Shown in pieces: positions 25,868 to 34,499 of a stretch of DNA of 64,000 nt. Within the stretch, counting starts at the first letter, position 1. Each line of letters opens with the position of its first letter. Made by a program: the position numbers and the translations under genes. Source of the DNA: Motilibacter deserti (GTDB taxonomy: Bacteria; Actinomycetota; Actinomycetes; Motilibacterales; Motilibacteraceae); assembly GCF_011250635.1 (NCBI RefSeq), contig NZ_JAANNP010000001.1, positions 776,933 through 840,932 of the forward strand, given 5' to 3'. The notes under the pieces are model-generated. The model was not told the DNA's origin. It did not search any database and saw only the letters and a program-made list of their open reading frames with translations.

Positions 25868-27970
25868 TCACACCGGGTCATCGACACAGTCCTGTCCCGC
25901 GCGCCACAGCTTGCTGGGCCACCACATTCGCGAGCCCAACGACATCGTCAGTGCGGGGACCACGACGGACCGCACCAGCAACGTGTCGATGAGCACGCCG
26001 ACGGCGACCAGTATCCCGATCTCGACGAGCATGACGAGCGGCAGCGTGGCGAGCACCGCGAAGGTCGCCGCCAGCACGACGCCGGCCGAGGTGATCACGC
26101 CACCGGTCACCGCGAGGCCACGCTTCGTCCCGTCGACAGTGCCGTGCCGAGCAGCTTCCTCGCGTACCCGGGTCATCAAGAAGATGTTGTAGTCGACGCC
26201 GAGGGCGACCAGGAAGAGGAACCCGATCAGGGGCACCGACGGCTCCAACCCGGCGAAGCCGAGCACCTGCTCGAACAACAGGCTGCACAGTCCGAGGGCT
26301 CCGAAGAACGACACGACGACGGTGGCGACCAGTACCAGCGGGGCCACGATCGCCCGCAGCAGCAGCCCGAGGATGACGAGCACCACCAGCAGGATCAGCG
26401 GCATCACCAGGTTGCGGTCGCTCTTGTTGGTCTCGGCCTCGTCAAGCCTCTCGGCACTCGGCCCACCGACCAGCACGGCGTCGCCGGCGACCTCGTGCAC
26501 GCGCTCGCGCAGCTGCTTGATCGTGACCGTCTCACCTGCGCTGTCCGGTGGGTCGACCGGGATCACGACGATCTCCACCCAGTCCTCACTGGTCCGGTCG
26601 ATCTCGGCTTCGGCAACCCCCGGCGTACGTTCGACGGCGGTCAGGACCTCGCGGCTCTGGTCCGGCCGACTCATCACCGTGAGCGGCTGACCGCTCTGGT
26701 CGGGGTAGCGCGCCTCGATCAGCTTGGCCCCGGCCACCGACTCCGGTGTCGAACGGGCGAACTGGTCCAGCTGCGGGAGCGAGCCGCTGGCACCGAGTGT
26801 GCCCAGCGCGAGACCGCCCAGGATCGCCAGCGGCACGGACCAGCCGACGACGCGGCGGCGCGCGACCAACTCGCCGAGCCGAGCCCACCGAGAACCGGAT
26901 GCGCGTGCCTCGATCCCTCGTCGCGGCACGAACGGCCAGAAGACCCGACGTCCGAGCACCACCAGCAGGGCCGGGAAGAGCGTCAGCATGACGAGCAGCG
27001 CGGCCCCGATGCCCGTCGCACCCACGGGCCCAAGACCGCTGATGCTGTTGAGATCCGCGGCCGCCAGGCACAGCAGGCCGGCTGCCACGGTCGCCGCCGA
27101 AGCCAGGATCGCCGGGCCGGCCGCGCGCAGCGCCGCCAGCATCGCGTCGATCGGCCGCTCCCAGTTGTGCAGCTCCTCGCGGTAGCGAGACACGAGAAGC
27201 AAGGCGTAGTCGGTGCCCGCGCCGAAGACGAGGACGATCAGCAGCGCGGAGCTCATGCTCGTCACGGTGACGTCGAGGATCTGGGTGAGTGCGTAGACCA
27301 CACCCATCGCCATGATCGCAGCGACCCCGACCGACGCGAGCGGGACCAGCCACAGCAACGGACTGCGGTAGGTCAGGACCAGCAGGACCGCCACCACCAC
27401 GGCGGTAGCGAGCATCAACGTGGCGTCGACGGCGTCGAAGACCTCGTCCATGTCGGCCCCCAGCGCGGTCGGACCGGTGACATAGGCGTTCAGACCGTTC
27501 GGCCGGTCCGCCAGAAGGCCACGCGCCTCCGCAGTGGCGCCGCCCTCCTCGCGGCCGAGCGGCAGGGCGTACATCAGGGCTGTGCCGTCGCTCGAGGCGA
27601 TGATCCGGGGCGGTGCACCGGTGTCGTTGCCGAACCGCTGCAACAGCGCGGCGCGGCCACGGATGAGCGCGTCCCGATCGCCCGGTTGCAGGCCGTCGGG
27701 TCGTTCGTACAAGACCACGAGCAGGCCGCTCTCACCTCCGGGCAGCTCGGCCTCGGCCTGGAGCACCTTGGTCGACTCGGCGCTGGCCGGCAGATAGTCC
27801 GCCTGGCCGTCGCGGGTCACCGAGTCCAGTTTGCCGGCAAGCGAGTAGCCGCCCACGAGCAGCCCGACCCACACGGCCACCATGAGCCAGGGCAGCAGGG
27901 TCTTGGCCGGTGATCTCTTCGGTCTGGTACGAGGTGCGGTCGAGGCTGGCGCCCGCTGTTCAGTGGTCAT
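25868..27970 (-). CDS. MMPL family transporter
   Basis: A 700-residue RND-type exporter with twelve membrane helices in two repeats. Each repeat has the proton-relay segment: FGAGTDYALLLVSRYREEL and ALGVDYNIFLMTRVREEA. Two extracytoplasmic loops (about 55-195 and 405-550) are in the expected places. MMPL proteins move lipids, siderophores or drugs. The ATG at 27970 starts MTTEQRAPAS. It leads the operon with kinase and response regulator. The 26-bp palindrome upstream is a likely control site. Confidence 0.94.
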   Translation of the reverse strand: MTTEQRAPASTAPRTRPKRSPAKTLLPWLMVAVWVGLLVGGYSLAGKLDSVTRDGQADYLPASAESTKVLQAEAELPGGESGLLVVLYERPDGLQPGDRDALIRGRAALLQRFGNDTGAPPRIIASSDGTALMYALPLGREEGGATAEARGLLADRPNGLNAYVTGPTALGADMDEVFDAVDATLMLATAVVVAVLLVLTYRSPLLWLVPLASVGVAAIMAMGVVYALTQILDVTVTSMSSALLIVLVFGAGTDYALLLVSRYREELHNWERPIDAMLAALRAAGPAILASAATVAAGLLCLAAADLNSISGLGPVGATGIGAALLVMLTLFPALLVVLGRRVFWPFVPRRGIEARASGSRWARLGELVARRRVVGWSVPLAILGGLALGTLGASGSLPQLDQFARSTPESVAGAKLIEARYPDQSGQPLTVMSRPDQSREVLTAVERTPGVAEAEIDRTSEDWVEIVVIPVDPPDSAGETVTIKQLRERVHEVAGDAVLVGGPSAERLDEAETNKSDRNLVMPLILLVVLVILGLLLRAIVAPLVLVATVVVSFFGALGLCSLLFEQVLGFAGLEPSVPLIGFLFLVALGVDYNIFLMTRVREEAARHGTVDGTKRGLAVTGGVITSAGVVLAATFAVLATLPLVMLVEIGILVAVGVLIDTLLVRSVVVPALTMSLGSRMWWPSKLWRAGQDCVDDPV

Positions 27971-28025
27971 GGCGATCAGGCTGGCAAGCCACCGGCGCTG
28001 ACGCGTCCGGCCACGGCAGACACTT

Positions 28026-28051
28026 CGCCGTACTCCGCGCGGAGTACGGCG
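28026..28051. promoter_or_regulatory. 26-bp perfect palindrome upstream of the MMPL operon
   Basis: Each arm is CGCCGTACTCCGC or its complement, giving 13 bp per arm with no spacer. It lies 55 bp before the MMPL ATG and 23 bp after the sdhB stop, both on the minus strand. Perfect symmetry with no loop favours a dimeric regulator site over a terminator, since an RNA hairpin needs unpaired loop bases. The downstream NarL-type regulator is the first candidate binder. Confidence 0.6.
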
Positions 28052-28074
28052 CGCGGCTGGGGCGGGCGGGTGGG

Positions 28075-28842
28075 CTACACCTCCGCTCCCCCATCCCCCC
28101 GCCGCCCGATCCGCGCCCCCAGCCACCGCACCGGGTCGTACTTCCGGTCCGCGACCCGCTCCTTCATCGGGATGATCGCGTTGTCGGTGATCTTGATCCC
28201 CTCCGGGCACACCTCGCTGCAGCACTTGGTGATGTTGCACATGCCGATACCGTGCTGCTCCTGCGAGCGCTTGCGCCGGTCGACCGTGTCGAGCGGGTGC
28301 ATCTCGAGCTCGGCGAGCCGGGCGAAGAACCGCGGCCCGGCGAACGCCGGCTTGTTGTCCTCGTGGTCACGGATGACGTGGCAGACGTTCTGGCACAGGA
28401 AGCACTCGATGCACTTGCGGAACTCCTGGCTCCGGTCCACGTCGACCTGCTGCATCCGGAACTCGCCCGGGGCCAGCCCCTCGGGCGGCGCGAACGACGG
28501 CACCTCGCGCGCCTTCGTGTAGTTGAACGACACGTCGGTCACGAGGTCGCGCAGGACGGGGAAGGCCCGCAGCGGCGTGACCGTCACCGCCTCGTCCTCG
28601 GTGAAGACGCTCATCCGGGTCATGCACATGAGCCGCGGCCGGCCGTTCACCTCGGCGCTGCACGAGCCGCACTTGCCGGCCTTGCAGTTCCACCGGACCG
28701 CGAGATCGGGGGCCTGCGTCGCCTGGATGCGGTGCACGATGTCGAGCACGACCTCGCCCTCGGAGACGTCGACATCGAAGTCCTGCAAGCTCCCGCCGGC
28801 GGCGCTCCCCCGCCAGATGCGAAAGTGCGCGGAGTACGTCAT
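28075..28842 (-). CDS. sdhB: Succinate dehydrogenase/fumarate reductase iron-sulfur subunit
   Basis: A 255-residue electron-transfer subunit. The N-terminal ferredoxin domain binds a 2Fe-2S cluster through WNCKAGKCGSCSAEVNG and LMCMTRM. The C-terminal domain carries CIECFLCQNVCH and MCNITKCCSEVCPEGI for the other Fe-S centres. It resembles the Sdh1 type of mycobacteria (Rv0247c) rather than classical SdhB. Its ATG overlaps the sdhA stop (ATGA). The order sdhC-sdhA-sdhB on one strand matches Rv0249c-Rv0248c-Rv0247c. Confidence 0.94.
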   Translation of the reverse strand: MTYSAHFRIWRGSAAGGSLQDFDVDVSEGEVVLDIVHRIQATQAPDLAVRWNCKAGKCGSCSAEVNGRPRLMCMTRMSVFTEDEAVTVTPLRAFPVLRDLVTDVSFNYTKAREVPSFAPPEGLAPGEFRMQQVDVDRSQEFRKCIECFLCQNVCHVIRDHEDNKPAFAGPRFFARLAELEMHPLDTVDRRKRSQEQHGIGMCNITKCCSEVCPEGIKITDNAIIPMKERVADRKYDPVRWLGARIGRRGDGGAEV

Positions 28843-30752
28843 CGAGGCCCTCCCCCGGTCGGCTGTTCGGGCAGGCCGGCCAGCTCGTCCTCGGCGAGAT
28901 AGCTCGCCAGCTCCTTGCGCTCGAAGAGGCCGAGCAGCTCCGGCGGCATCGACGCGAGCGGCTTGCGGTCCACCGACACCTGCCCGGTGGCATCGAGGCG
29001 GCACACGAGGTTCCACCGCCGCCATTGTGCCGACGCCTTCGGGAAGTCCTCACGGGTGTGCCCGCCGCGGGACTCCTCCCGCTGCAGCGCGGCACGGGCG
29101 ACGCATTCGCTGACCAGAAGCATGTTTCGCAGGTCGAGTGCGAGGTGCCAACCGGGGTTGAACTGCCGGTGCCCTTCGACCGCGACCTCGGCCGCCCGCT
29201 TGCGCAGCCGCTCCAGCCGGTCGAGCGCTTCTTCCATCTCGCCGGCCCGTCGGATGATGCCGACGAGGTCGTTCATCGTCTGCTGCAGCTCCTGGTGCAC
29301 GGCGTAGGGGTTGTCGGCGGTGCCGTCCCGGAAGGGCGCAAGGGCCGTACGCTCCGCCGCCGTGACGTCGTCAGCCGCGACGGCCGGCGAGTCCCCGGCG
29401 AGCGACTCGACCCACGCCGCGGCGGCCAGCCCGGCGCGCCGGCCGAACACGAGCAGGTCCGACAGCGAGTTGCCGCCGAGCCGGTTGGACCCGTGCATGC
29501 CGCCGGCGACCTCCCCGGCCGCGAACAGCCCTGGCACGCCGACGGCCCCCTCGGTGTCCGGGTCCACCTCGACGCCGCCCATGACGTAGTGGCAGGTCGG
29601 GCCGACCTCCATCGGCTCGGCCGTGATGTCCACGTCGGCCAGCTCCTTGAACTGGTGGTACATCGACGGCAGCTTGCGCCGGATGACGTCGGCGGGCAGC
29701 CGGCTGGACACGTCGAGCAGGACGCCGCCGTGCGGCGACCCGCGGCCCTCCTTGACCTCGCTGTTGATGGCTCGGGCCACCTCGTCGCGCGGGAGCAGCT
29801 CGGGCGGCCGGCGGTTGGAGTCGGGGTCGGCGTACCAGCGGTCCGCCTCCTCCTCCGTCTCCGCGTACTTCGCGCGGAAGACGTCGGGGACGTAGTCGAA
29901 CATGAAGCGCTTGCCCTCGGAGTTGCGCAGCACACCGCCGTCACCGCGGACCGACTCGGTGACGAGGATCCCTTTCACGCTCGGCGGCCACACCATCCCG
30001 GTCGGGTGGAACTGCACGAACTCCATGTTGACCAGCGACCCGCCGGCGAGGAGGGCGAGCGCGTGGCCGTCGCCGGTGTACTCCCACGAGTTGCTGGTGA
30101 CCTTGTACGACTTGCCGATGCCGCCGGTCGCGAGGATCACGGCGGGGGCCTCGAAGACGACGAAGCGCCCGGACTCGCGCCAGTAGCCGAAGGCCCCGGC
30201 GACGCGCGGGCCGTCCTTGAGCAGCTCGGTGATGGTGCACTCGGCGAAGACCCGCAGCCGCGCCTCGTAGTCGCCGTGCTGCCGGAAGTCCTCCTGCTGG
30301 AGGGCGACGATGCGCTGCTGCAGGGTGCGGATGAGCTCGAGCCCGGTGCGGTCGCCGACGTGCGCCAGCCGGGGGTACTCGTGTCCGCCGAAGTTGCGTT
30401 GGCTGATCCGTCCGTCCGGTGTCCGGTCGAACAGTGCGCCCCAGGCCTCGAGCTCCCAGACGCGCTGCGGCGCCTCCTGGGCGTGCAGCTGCGCCATGCG
30501 CCAGGAGTTCAGGAACTTGCCGCCGCGCATCGTGTCCCTGAAGTGCACCTGCCAGTCGTCGTGGCTGTTCACGTTGGCCATGGCGGCGGCGATGCCTCCC
30601 TCGGCCATGACCGTGTGGGCCTTCCCGAACAGCGACTTGCAGATGACGGCCGTACGCATCCCCCGCTGCCGTGCCTCGATCGCCGCCCGGAGGCCGGCTC
30701 CGCCCGCCCCGATCACCACGACGTCGTACACGTGGCGCTCGTGCTCGCCCAT
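28839..30752 (-). CDS. sdhA: Succinate dehydrogenase/fumarate reductase flavoprotein subunit
   Basis: A 637-residue FAD enzyme oxidising succinate or reducing fumarate. Visible are the dinucleotide fold VVVIGAGGAGLRAAIEA, the SLFGKAHTVMAEGG segment (His for covalent FAD), FVQFHPTGMVWPP, TESVRGDGG with the catalytic Arg region, HYVMGGVEVD, and GGMHGSNRLGGNSLSDLLVFG. Length and motifs fit the Sdh1 flavoprotein. The ATG at 30752 begins MGEHERHVYD. It is translationally coupled to sdhB and lies 30 nt after sdhC. Confidence 0.96.
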   Translation of the reverse strand: MGEHERHVYDVVVIGAGGAGLRAAIEARQRGMRTAVICKSLFGKAHTVMAEGGIAAAMANVNSHDDWQVHFRDTMRGGKFLNSWRMAQLHAQEAPQRVWELEAWGALFDRTPDGRISQRNFGGHEYPRLAHVGDRTGLELIRTLQQRIVALQQEDFRQHGDYEARLRVFAECTITELLKDGPRVAGAFGYWRESGRFVVFEAPAVILATGGIGKSYKVTSNSWEYTGDGHALALLAGGSLVNMEFVQFHPTGMVWPPSVKGILVTESVRGDGGVLRNSEGKRFMFDYVPDVFRAKYAETEEEADRWYADPDSNRRPPELLPRDEVARAINSEVKEGRGSPHGGVLLDVSSRLPADVIRRKLPSMYHQFKELADVDITAEPMEVGPTCHYVMGGVEVDPDTEGAVGVPGLFAAGEVAGGMHGSNRLGGNSLSDLLVFGRRAGLAAAAWVESLAGDSPAVAADDVTAAERTALAPFRDGTADNPYAVHQELQQTMNDLVGIIRRAGEMEEALDRLERLRKRAAEVAVEGHRQFNPGWHLALDLRNMLLVSECVARAALQREESRGGHTREDFPKASAQWRRWNLVCRLDATGQVSVDRKPLASMPPELLGLFERKELASYLAEDELAGLPEQPTGGGPR

Positions 30753-30782
30753 GCAGGCCCTTCCCGTCGTGTGCGGTCGCGG

Positions 30783-31574
30783 TCAGAAGAACCGTGGATC
30801 GCTGAACATGTCGGTCGCGAGGAGGCGGACGTAGAGGTCGGCGATGGCGACGCTGAAGAGCGAGAGCCACGCGAAGAGCATGTGGCGTGCGTTGAGCCGC
30901 GACACGTACGTCCAGAGCCGGTAGCGCACGGGGTGCCGGGAGAAGTGCTTGAGGCGGCCGCCGACGACGTGCCGGCACGAGTGACAGGAGAGCGTGTAGA
31001 CCGTCAGCAGTGCGGCGTTCGCCAGCAGCACCACGGTCCCGAGTCCCATGTGGCCCCATTCGCCGTCCTCGTTGCGGAACCCGAGGATCGCGTCCCACGT
31101 GAGGATCACGTTGAAGACCAGCGCCGCGTAGAAGAAGTAGCGGTGCGCGTTCTGCAGCACGAGCGGGAACCGCGTCTCGCCCGAGTAGCGCCGGTGCGGC
31201 TCCGCGACCGCGCACGCCGGGGGCGAGAGCCAGAACGCGCGGTAGTAGGCCTTCCGGTAGTAGTAGCAGGTGAGCCGGAAGCCCAGCGGGAAGACCAGGA
31301 TGAGCAGGGCCGGTGAGAGCCGCCACCAGTCGCCTGCGGCGGCGCCGAAGTCGGACGACCCCGGCGCGCAGCTGGTCGCGAGGCACGGGGAGTAGAACGG
31401 CGAGAGGTAGGGCTCGGCGAAGTAGTGCCGGTCCTCGAACGCGCGCCACGTCGCGTAGACGACGAAGAGGAACAGGACGCCGAAGGTCACCGCCGGGGAG
31501 ACCCACCAGCGGTCCGACCGCAGCGTGCGCGCCTCGACCTCCGCGCGCCCCGGCGCGCTCGTCACACTGCTCAC
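30783..31574 (-). CDS. sdhC: Sdh1-type membrane anchor subunit
   Basis: A 263-residue membrane protein with about five helices, unrelated in sequence to the short SdhC/SdhD pair. Conserved-looking features are LTCYYYRKAYYRAFWLSPPACAVAEPHRRYSGETRFP, LQNAHRYFFY and LSCHSCRHVVGG. A single large anchor (Rv0249c type) serves this dehydrogenase class, perhaps with heme or quinone sites at the histidines. The GTG start at 31574 lies 9 nt after the upstream small gene, which suggests a shared message. Confidence 0.9.
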   Translation of the reverse strand: MSSVTSAPGRAEVEARTLRSDRWWVSPAVTFGVLFLFVVYATWRAFEDRHYFAEPYLSPFYSPCLATSCAPGSSDFGAAAGDWWRLSPALLILVFPLGFRLTCYYYRKAYYRAFWLSPPACAVAEPHRRYSGETRFPLVLQNAHRYFFYAALVFNVILTWDAILGFRNEDGEWGHMGLGTVVLLANAALLTVYTLSCHSCRHVVGGRLKHFSRHPVRYRLWTYVSRLNARHMLFAWLSLFSVAIADLYVRLLATDMFSDPRFF

Positions 31575-31583
31575 GCCGGCGGC

Positions 31584-31874
31584 CTAGCGGTGGCGTCCGA
31601 CGCCTTCGTCCTCTGCGTCGGCGAAGAAGCCGGGTGGGTAGTCGCCGTCGGGGATCACGTCCGGCGTCACGCTCAGGGCGGTCACGGGAGACTCCGGCCC
31701 GAAGAGCAGGTCGAGGTCCTCGGCGATCCGCTGGGTGTCCTGGACGAGACGGCGCAGGTCCGGGCTGTCGTCGCCGTCCCGCCGCAGCGCCTCGACCGCG
31801 CGAGCCAGGTCGCGGGCGGCGTGGCGTACGTCCGACTCGGACTGCTGCCGGGCCGACTGGGTGTTGATCGACAC
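31584..31874 (-). CDS. Small hypothetical protein upstream of sdhC
   Basis: A 96-residue soluble protein. The first half is helical and charged (VRHAARDLARAVEALRRDG and LRRLVQDTQRIAEDLDLLFG). The second half is acidic with Pro and Gly and ends in GVGRHR. No domain is recognised. The GTG at 31874 has GGAGG about 10 nt upstream. It ends 9 nt before sdhC, so it may be the first gene of the dehydrogenase operon. Its role is unknown. Confidence 0.7.
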   Translation of the reverse strand: MSINTQSARQQSESDVRHAARDLARAVEALRRDGDDSPDLRRLVQDTQRIAEDLDLLFGPESPVTALSVTPDVIPDGDYPPGFFADAEDEGVGRHR

Positions 31875-32033
31875 TGGACGCACCTCCGTTGGTGCCTGCG
31901 CCGGATGTTCCCCTCGGCTGCAGTGTCCTCGCCCGGCGCTCTTCGCGCTAGGCCCAAGTCCCGATCGGATCACCGGCCGCACCCCGCCGGGCCGCGGTCG
32001 CGACGCTCGCGGACGCGAAGGCCGGCCCGCCGC

Positions 32034-33695
32034 TCAGTGCGACGCGGCCCCCTCCGCGCCGTGGCCGGTGAGCGAGCGGACCTCGAGCTCGGCGTACCTG
32101 TCGTCGTCCCGCTCCTTCGACAGCACGGTGCCGAGCCAGCCGCACACGAAGCCCACCGGGATCGAGACGATGCCGGGGTTGTCGAGCGGGAACCAGGAGA
32201 AGTCGGAGCCGGTGAAGAGCGACGTCTCCTTGCCGGACACGACCGGGCTGAAGATCACCAGCGTCACGGCGGAGACGAGGCCGCCGTAGATCGCCCACAC
32301 GGCGCCGGAGGTGTTGAAGCGGCTCCAGAAGAGGCTGTAGAGGATGGCCGGCAGGTTGCCCGACGCGGCGACGGCGAACGCGAGCGCCACCAGGAACGCG
32401 ACGTTGAGGTTCTGCGCGAAGATGCTCAACACGATCGCGACCGCGCCGATGACGAAGGCCGAGACGCGCGCGACGCGGACCTCCTGGCCCTCCGCCGCCT
32501 CACCACGCTTGAGCACGCTGGCGTAGACGTCGTGCGCGAACGACGACGACGACGCCAGTGTGAGCCCCGCGACCACGGCGAGGATCGTCGCGAACGCGAC
32601 CGCCGCGATGACCGCGAGCAGCACCGTCCCACCCGTGTCGCCGAAGAAGTGGTCGCCGACCGATCTCGCGAGCTGGGGCGCGGCGGTGTTGCCGCCCGGG
32701 TTCTGCTCCGCGATGGCGCCGCTGCCGACGAACGCGGCCGCTCCGAAGCCGAGCGCGATGGTCATCAGGTAGAAGACGCCGATGATGCCGATCGCCCAGA
32801 TGACCGAACGGCGAGCGTCGCGTGCCGTCGGGACGGTGTAGAAGCGGATGAGGATGTGCGGCAGGCCAGCGGTGCCGAGCACGAGCGCGAGGCCCAGGCT
32901 CAGCAGGTCGAGCTTGCCGGTGAGGCCGCTCGCCTCGGTCGCGTAGCGCAGGCCGGGCTCGAGGAAGGCCTCGCCTTTGCCGCTGCGGTCCGCGGCGCGG
33001 TCGAGCAGCTCGTTGACGCTGAAGCCGACCCACGCCAGGACCAGCAGGGTGATCAGCGTGGTCCCGGTCATGAGCATGACGGCCTTCACGATCTGCACCC
33101 AGGTCGTGCCCTTCATGCCGCCGACCGTGACGTAGAAGATCATCAGGAGGCCGACGACGACGATCGTGAGCGCCTTCGCCGTGTCGTTGTCGGAGGAGAT
33201 GCCGAGCAGCAGCGCGACGAGCGCGCCCGCCCCGACCATCTGCGCGAGCAGGTAGAAGATCGAGACCACGATCGTGGACACGCTCGCCGCGACCCGCACG
33301 GGCCGCTGCCGCATCCGGAACGCCACGACGTCGGCCATCGTGTATCTGCCGGAGTTGCGCAGCAGCTCCGCGACGAGCAGCAGCGCGACCAGCCAGGCGA
33401 CGAGGAACCCGATCGAGTAGAGGAACCCGTCGTAGCCGTAGAGCGCGATGATGCCGGCGATGCCCAGGAAGGACGCCGCGGACATGTAGTCCCCGCCGAT
33501 CGCGAGGCCGTTCTGCACCGGCGAGAACGACCGGCCCCCGGCATAGAAGTCAGCCGCCGTCTTCGTCTGCCGGCTGGCCCGCAGCGTGATGTAGAGCGTG
33601 ATGGCGACGAAGACGAGGAAGAGCGCGACGGTCAGCCCGCGCTGGCCGCCGGTGACGTCGCTCGCCGCCGCCGCGAGCACCCCGTCGCCGCTCAC
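32034..33695 (-). CDS. actP: Cation/acetate symporter, ActP-like (SSS family)
   Basis: A 553-residue SSS transporter with about 13-14 helices. ActP-type features are ADFYAGGRSFSPVQNGLAIGGDYMSAASFLGIAG, VGGMKGTTWVQIVKAVMLM, LPHILIRFYTVPTARDARRSV and LTLASSSSFAHDVYASV. It likely moves acetate or another short monocarboxylate with sodium. The GTG at 33695 overlaps the DUF485 stop and has GGAGGT just upstream. The pairing with a DUF485 protein is the classic yjcH-actP arrangement. No acs gene is in the window. Confidence 0.93.
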   Translation of the reverse strand: MSGDGVLAAAASDVTGGQRGLTVALFLVFVAITLYITLRASRQTKTAADFYAGGRSFSPVQNGLAIGGDYMSAASFLGIAGIIALYGYDGFLYSIGFLVAWLVALLLVAELLRNSGRYTMADVVAFRMRQRPVRVAASVSTIVVSIFYLLAQMVGAGALVALLLGISSDNDTAKALTIVVVGLLMIFYVTVGGMKGTTWVQIVKAVMLMTGTTLITLLVLAWVGFSVNELLDRAADRSGKGEAFLEPGLRYATEASGLTGKLDLLSLGLALVLGTAGLPHILIRFYTVPTARDARRSVIWAIGIIGVFYLMTIALGFGAAAFVGSGAIAEQNPGGNTAAPQLARSVGDHFFGDTGGTVLLAVIAAVAFATILAVVAGLTLASSSSFAHDVYASVLKRGEAAEGQEVRVARVSAFVIGAVAIVLSIFAQNLNVAFLVALAFAVAASGNLPAILYSLFWSRFNTSGAVWAIYGGLVSAVTLVIFSPVVSGKETSLFTGSDFSWFPLDNPGIVSIPVGFVCGWLGTVLSKERDDDRYAELEVRSLTGHGAEGAASH

Positions 33696-34078
33696 AGAGC
33701 ACCTCCGCGCCCGTCGCCCAGCGCGCCGGCCTCGTGCGCGATCCGGTCGGCGAGCGGGTCGAGCCGCGACCGGGCATGCCGGGCGTACAACCAGGCGATG
33801 AGGAACGTCGAGACGAACTGCAGGAGGCCGAAGACGAAGGCGACGTTGACCACCCCGAGCAGCTGGGTCCCCATGAAGTCGCGCGCCCACGCCGAGCAGA
33901 CCACGTAGAGCAGATACCACGCCAGGAAGGCAGCGGTCATCGGGAAGACGAACCCGCGGAAGCTGGCGCGCAGCTGGCGGAAGTCCGCGCTGTCGCGCAG
34001 AGCGTTGTAGTGCGCGGCGGATCCCTGCTGCCCCCCCGACAGCCGGGTGGAGCCGCCACGAGCCTTCGACCGGGCCAT
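33692..34078 (-). CDS. DUF485 membrane protein paired with ActP
   Basis: A 128-residue protein with two membrane helices: FPMTAAFLAWYLLYVVCSAWA and NVAFVFGLLQFVSTFLIAWLYARHA. The DUF485 core begins at FRQLRASFRGFVFP. YjcH-like proteins are co-encoded with acetate permease and probably assist it. The stop overlaps the actP start by 4 nt. The ATG at 34078 follows GAGGAAGAAGG. Confidence 0.93.
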   Translation of the reverse strand: MARSKARGGSTRLSGGQQGSAAHYNALRDSADFRQLRASFRGFVFPMTAAFLAWYLLYVVCSAWARDFMGTQLLGVVNVAFVFGLLQFVSTFLIAWLYARHARSRLDPLADRIAHEAGALGDGRGGAL

Positions 34079-34219
34079 GCGCGCCTTCTTCCTCGGAGGA
34101 GAACGCTGCCTGTTGCCGAGGGAACGAAGGATAGGACGATCAGCGCGAAGCGCGGAAGAGCTACGACGCGCCGCGCTGAAGACAACCCCCGACGTGGTCC
34201 GCGACGCCGGGAGGGCGCG

Positions 34220-34387
34220 TCAGCTCAGCGTGCTGTCCGCGACCTCCGGCGCTCCGGGCACGACCGGCTGCACCCCCGGCGAGCGCGCCTGGTCGTCGCC
34301 CGCGTCGGCGATGACCTCCTCGGGACGCGGCGGGACCGCCGAGTCCTCCTCCAGCTCTTCGAGCTCGTGGTCCGGCTGCTGGCTCAT
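34220..34387 (-). CDS. Small acidic hypothetical protein
   Basis: A 55-residue protein beginning MSQQPDHELEELEEDSA and ending VADSTLS. It is rich in Glu, Asp and Pro and has no domain or membrane segment. The ATG at 34387 has GGAGGG at good distance. It lies upstream of the DUF485-actP pair with a 141-bp gap that holds no other feature. Its role is unknown. Confidence 0.55.
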   Translation of the reverse strand: MSQQPDHELEELEEDSAVPPRPEEVIADAGDDQARSPGVQPVVPGAPEVADSTLS

Positions 34388-34499
34388 CGACCCTCCTGCT
34401 GGTCCTGCGCGTGGATGGGGAACGGGCGGCCGCCCGCGGATCCGGCGCACGAGCGACCGCGGTGGTGCCGAACTCGCTTCCCGGAATCCGGCTTCCTGC

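Noticed and set aside
24048-27970. Possible horizontal transfer of the MMPL-kinase-regulator operon because of a slightly different base composition
   Set aside because: No mobile element, repeat boundary or tRNA is present, and the compositional difference was judged by eye only.
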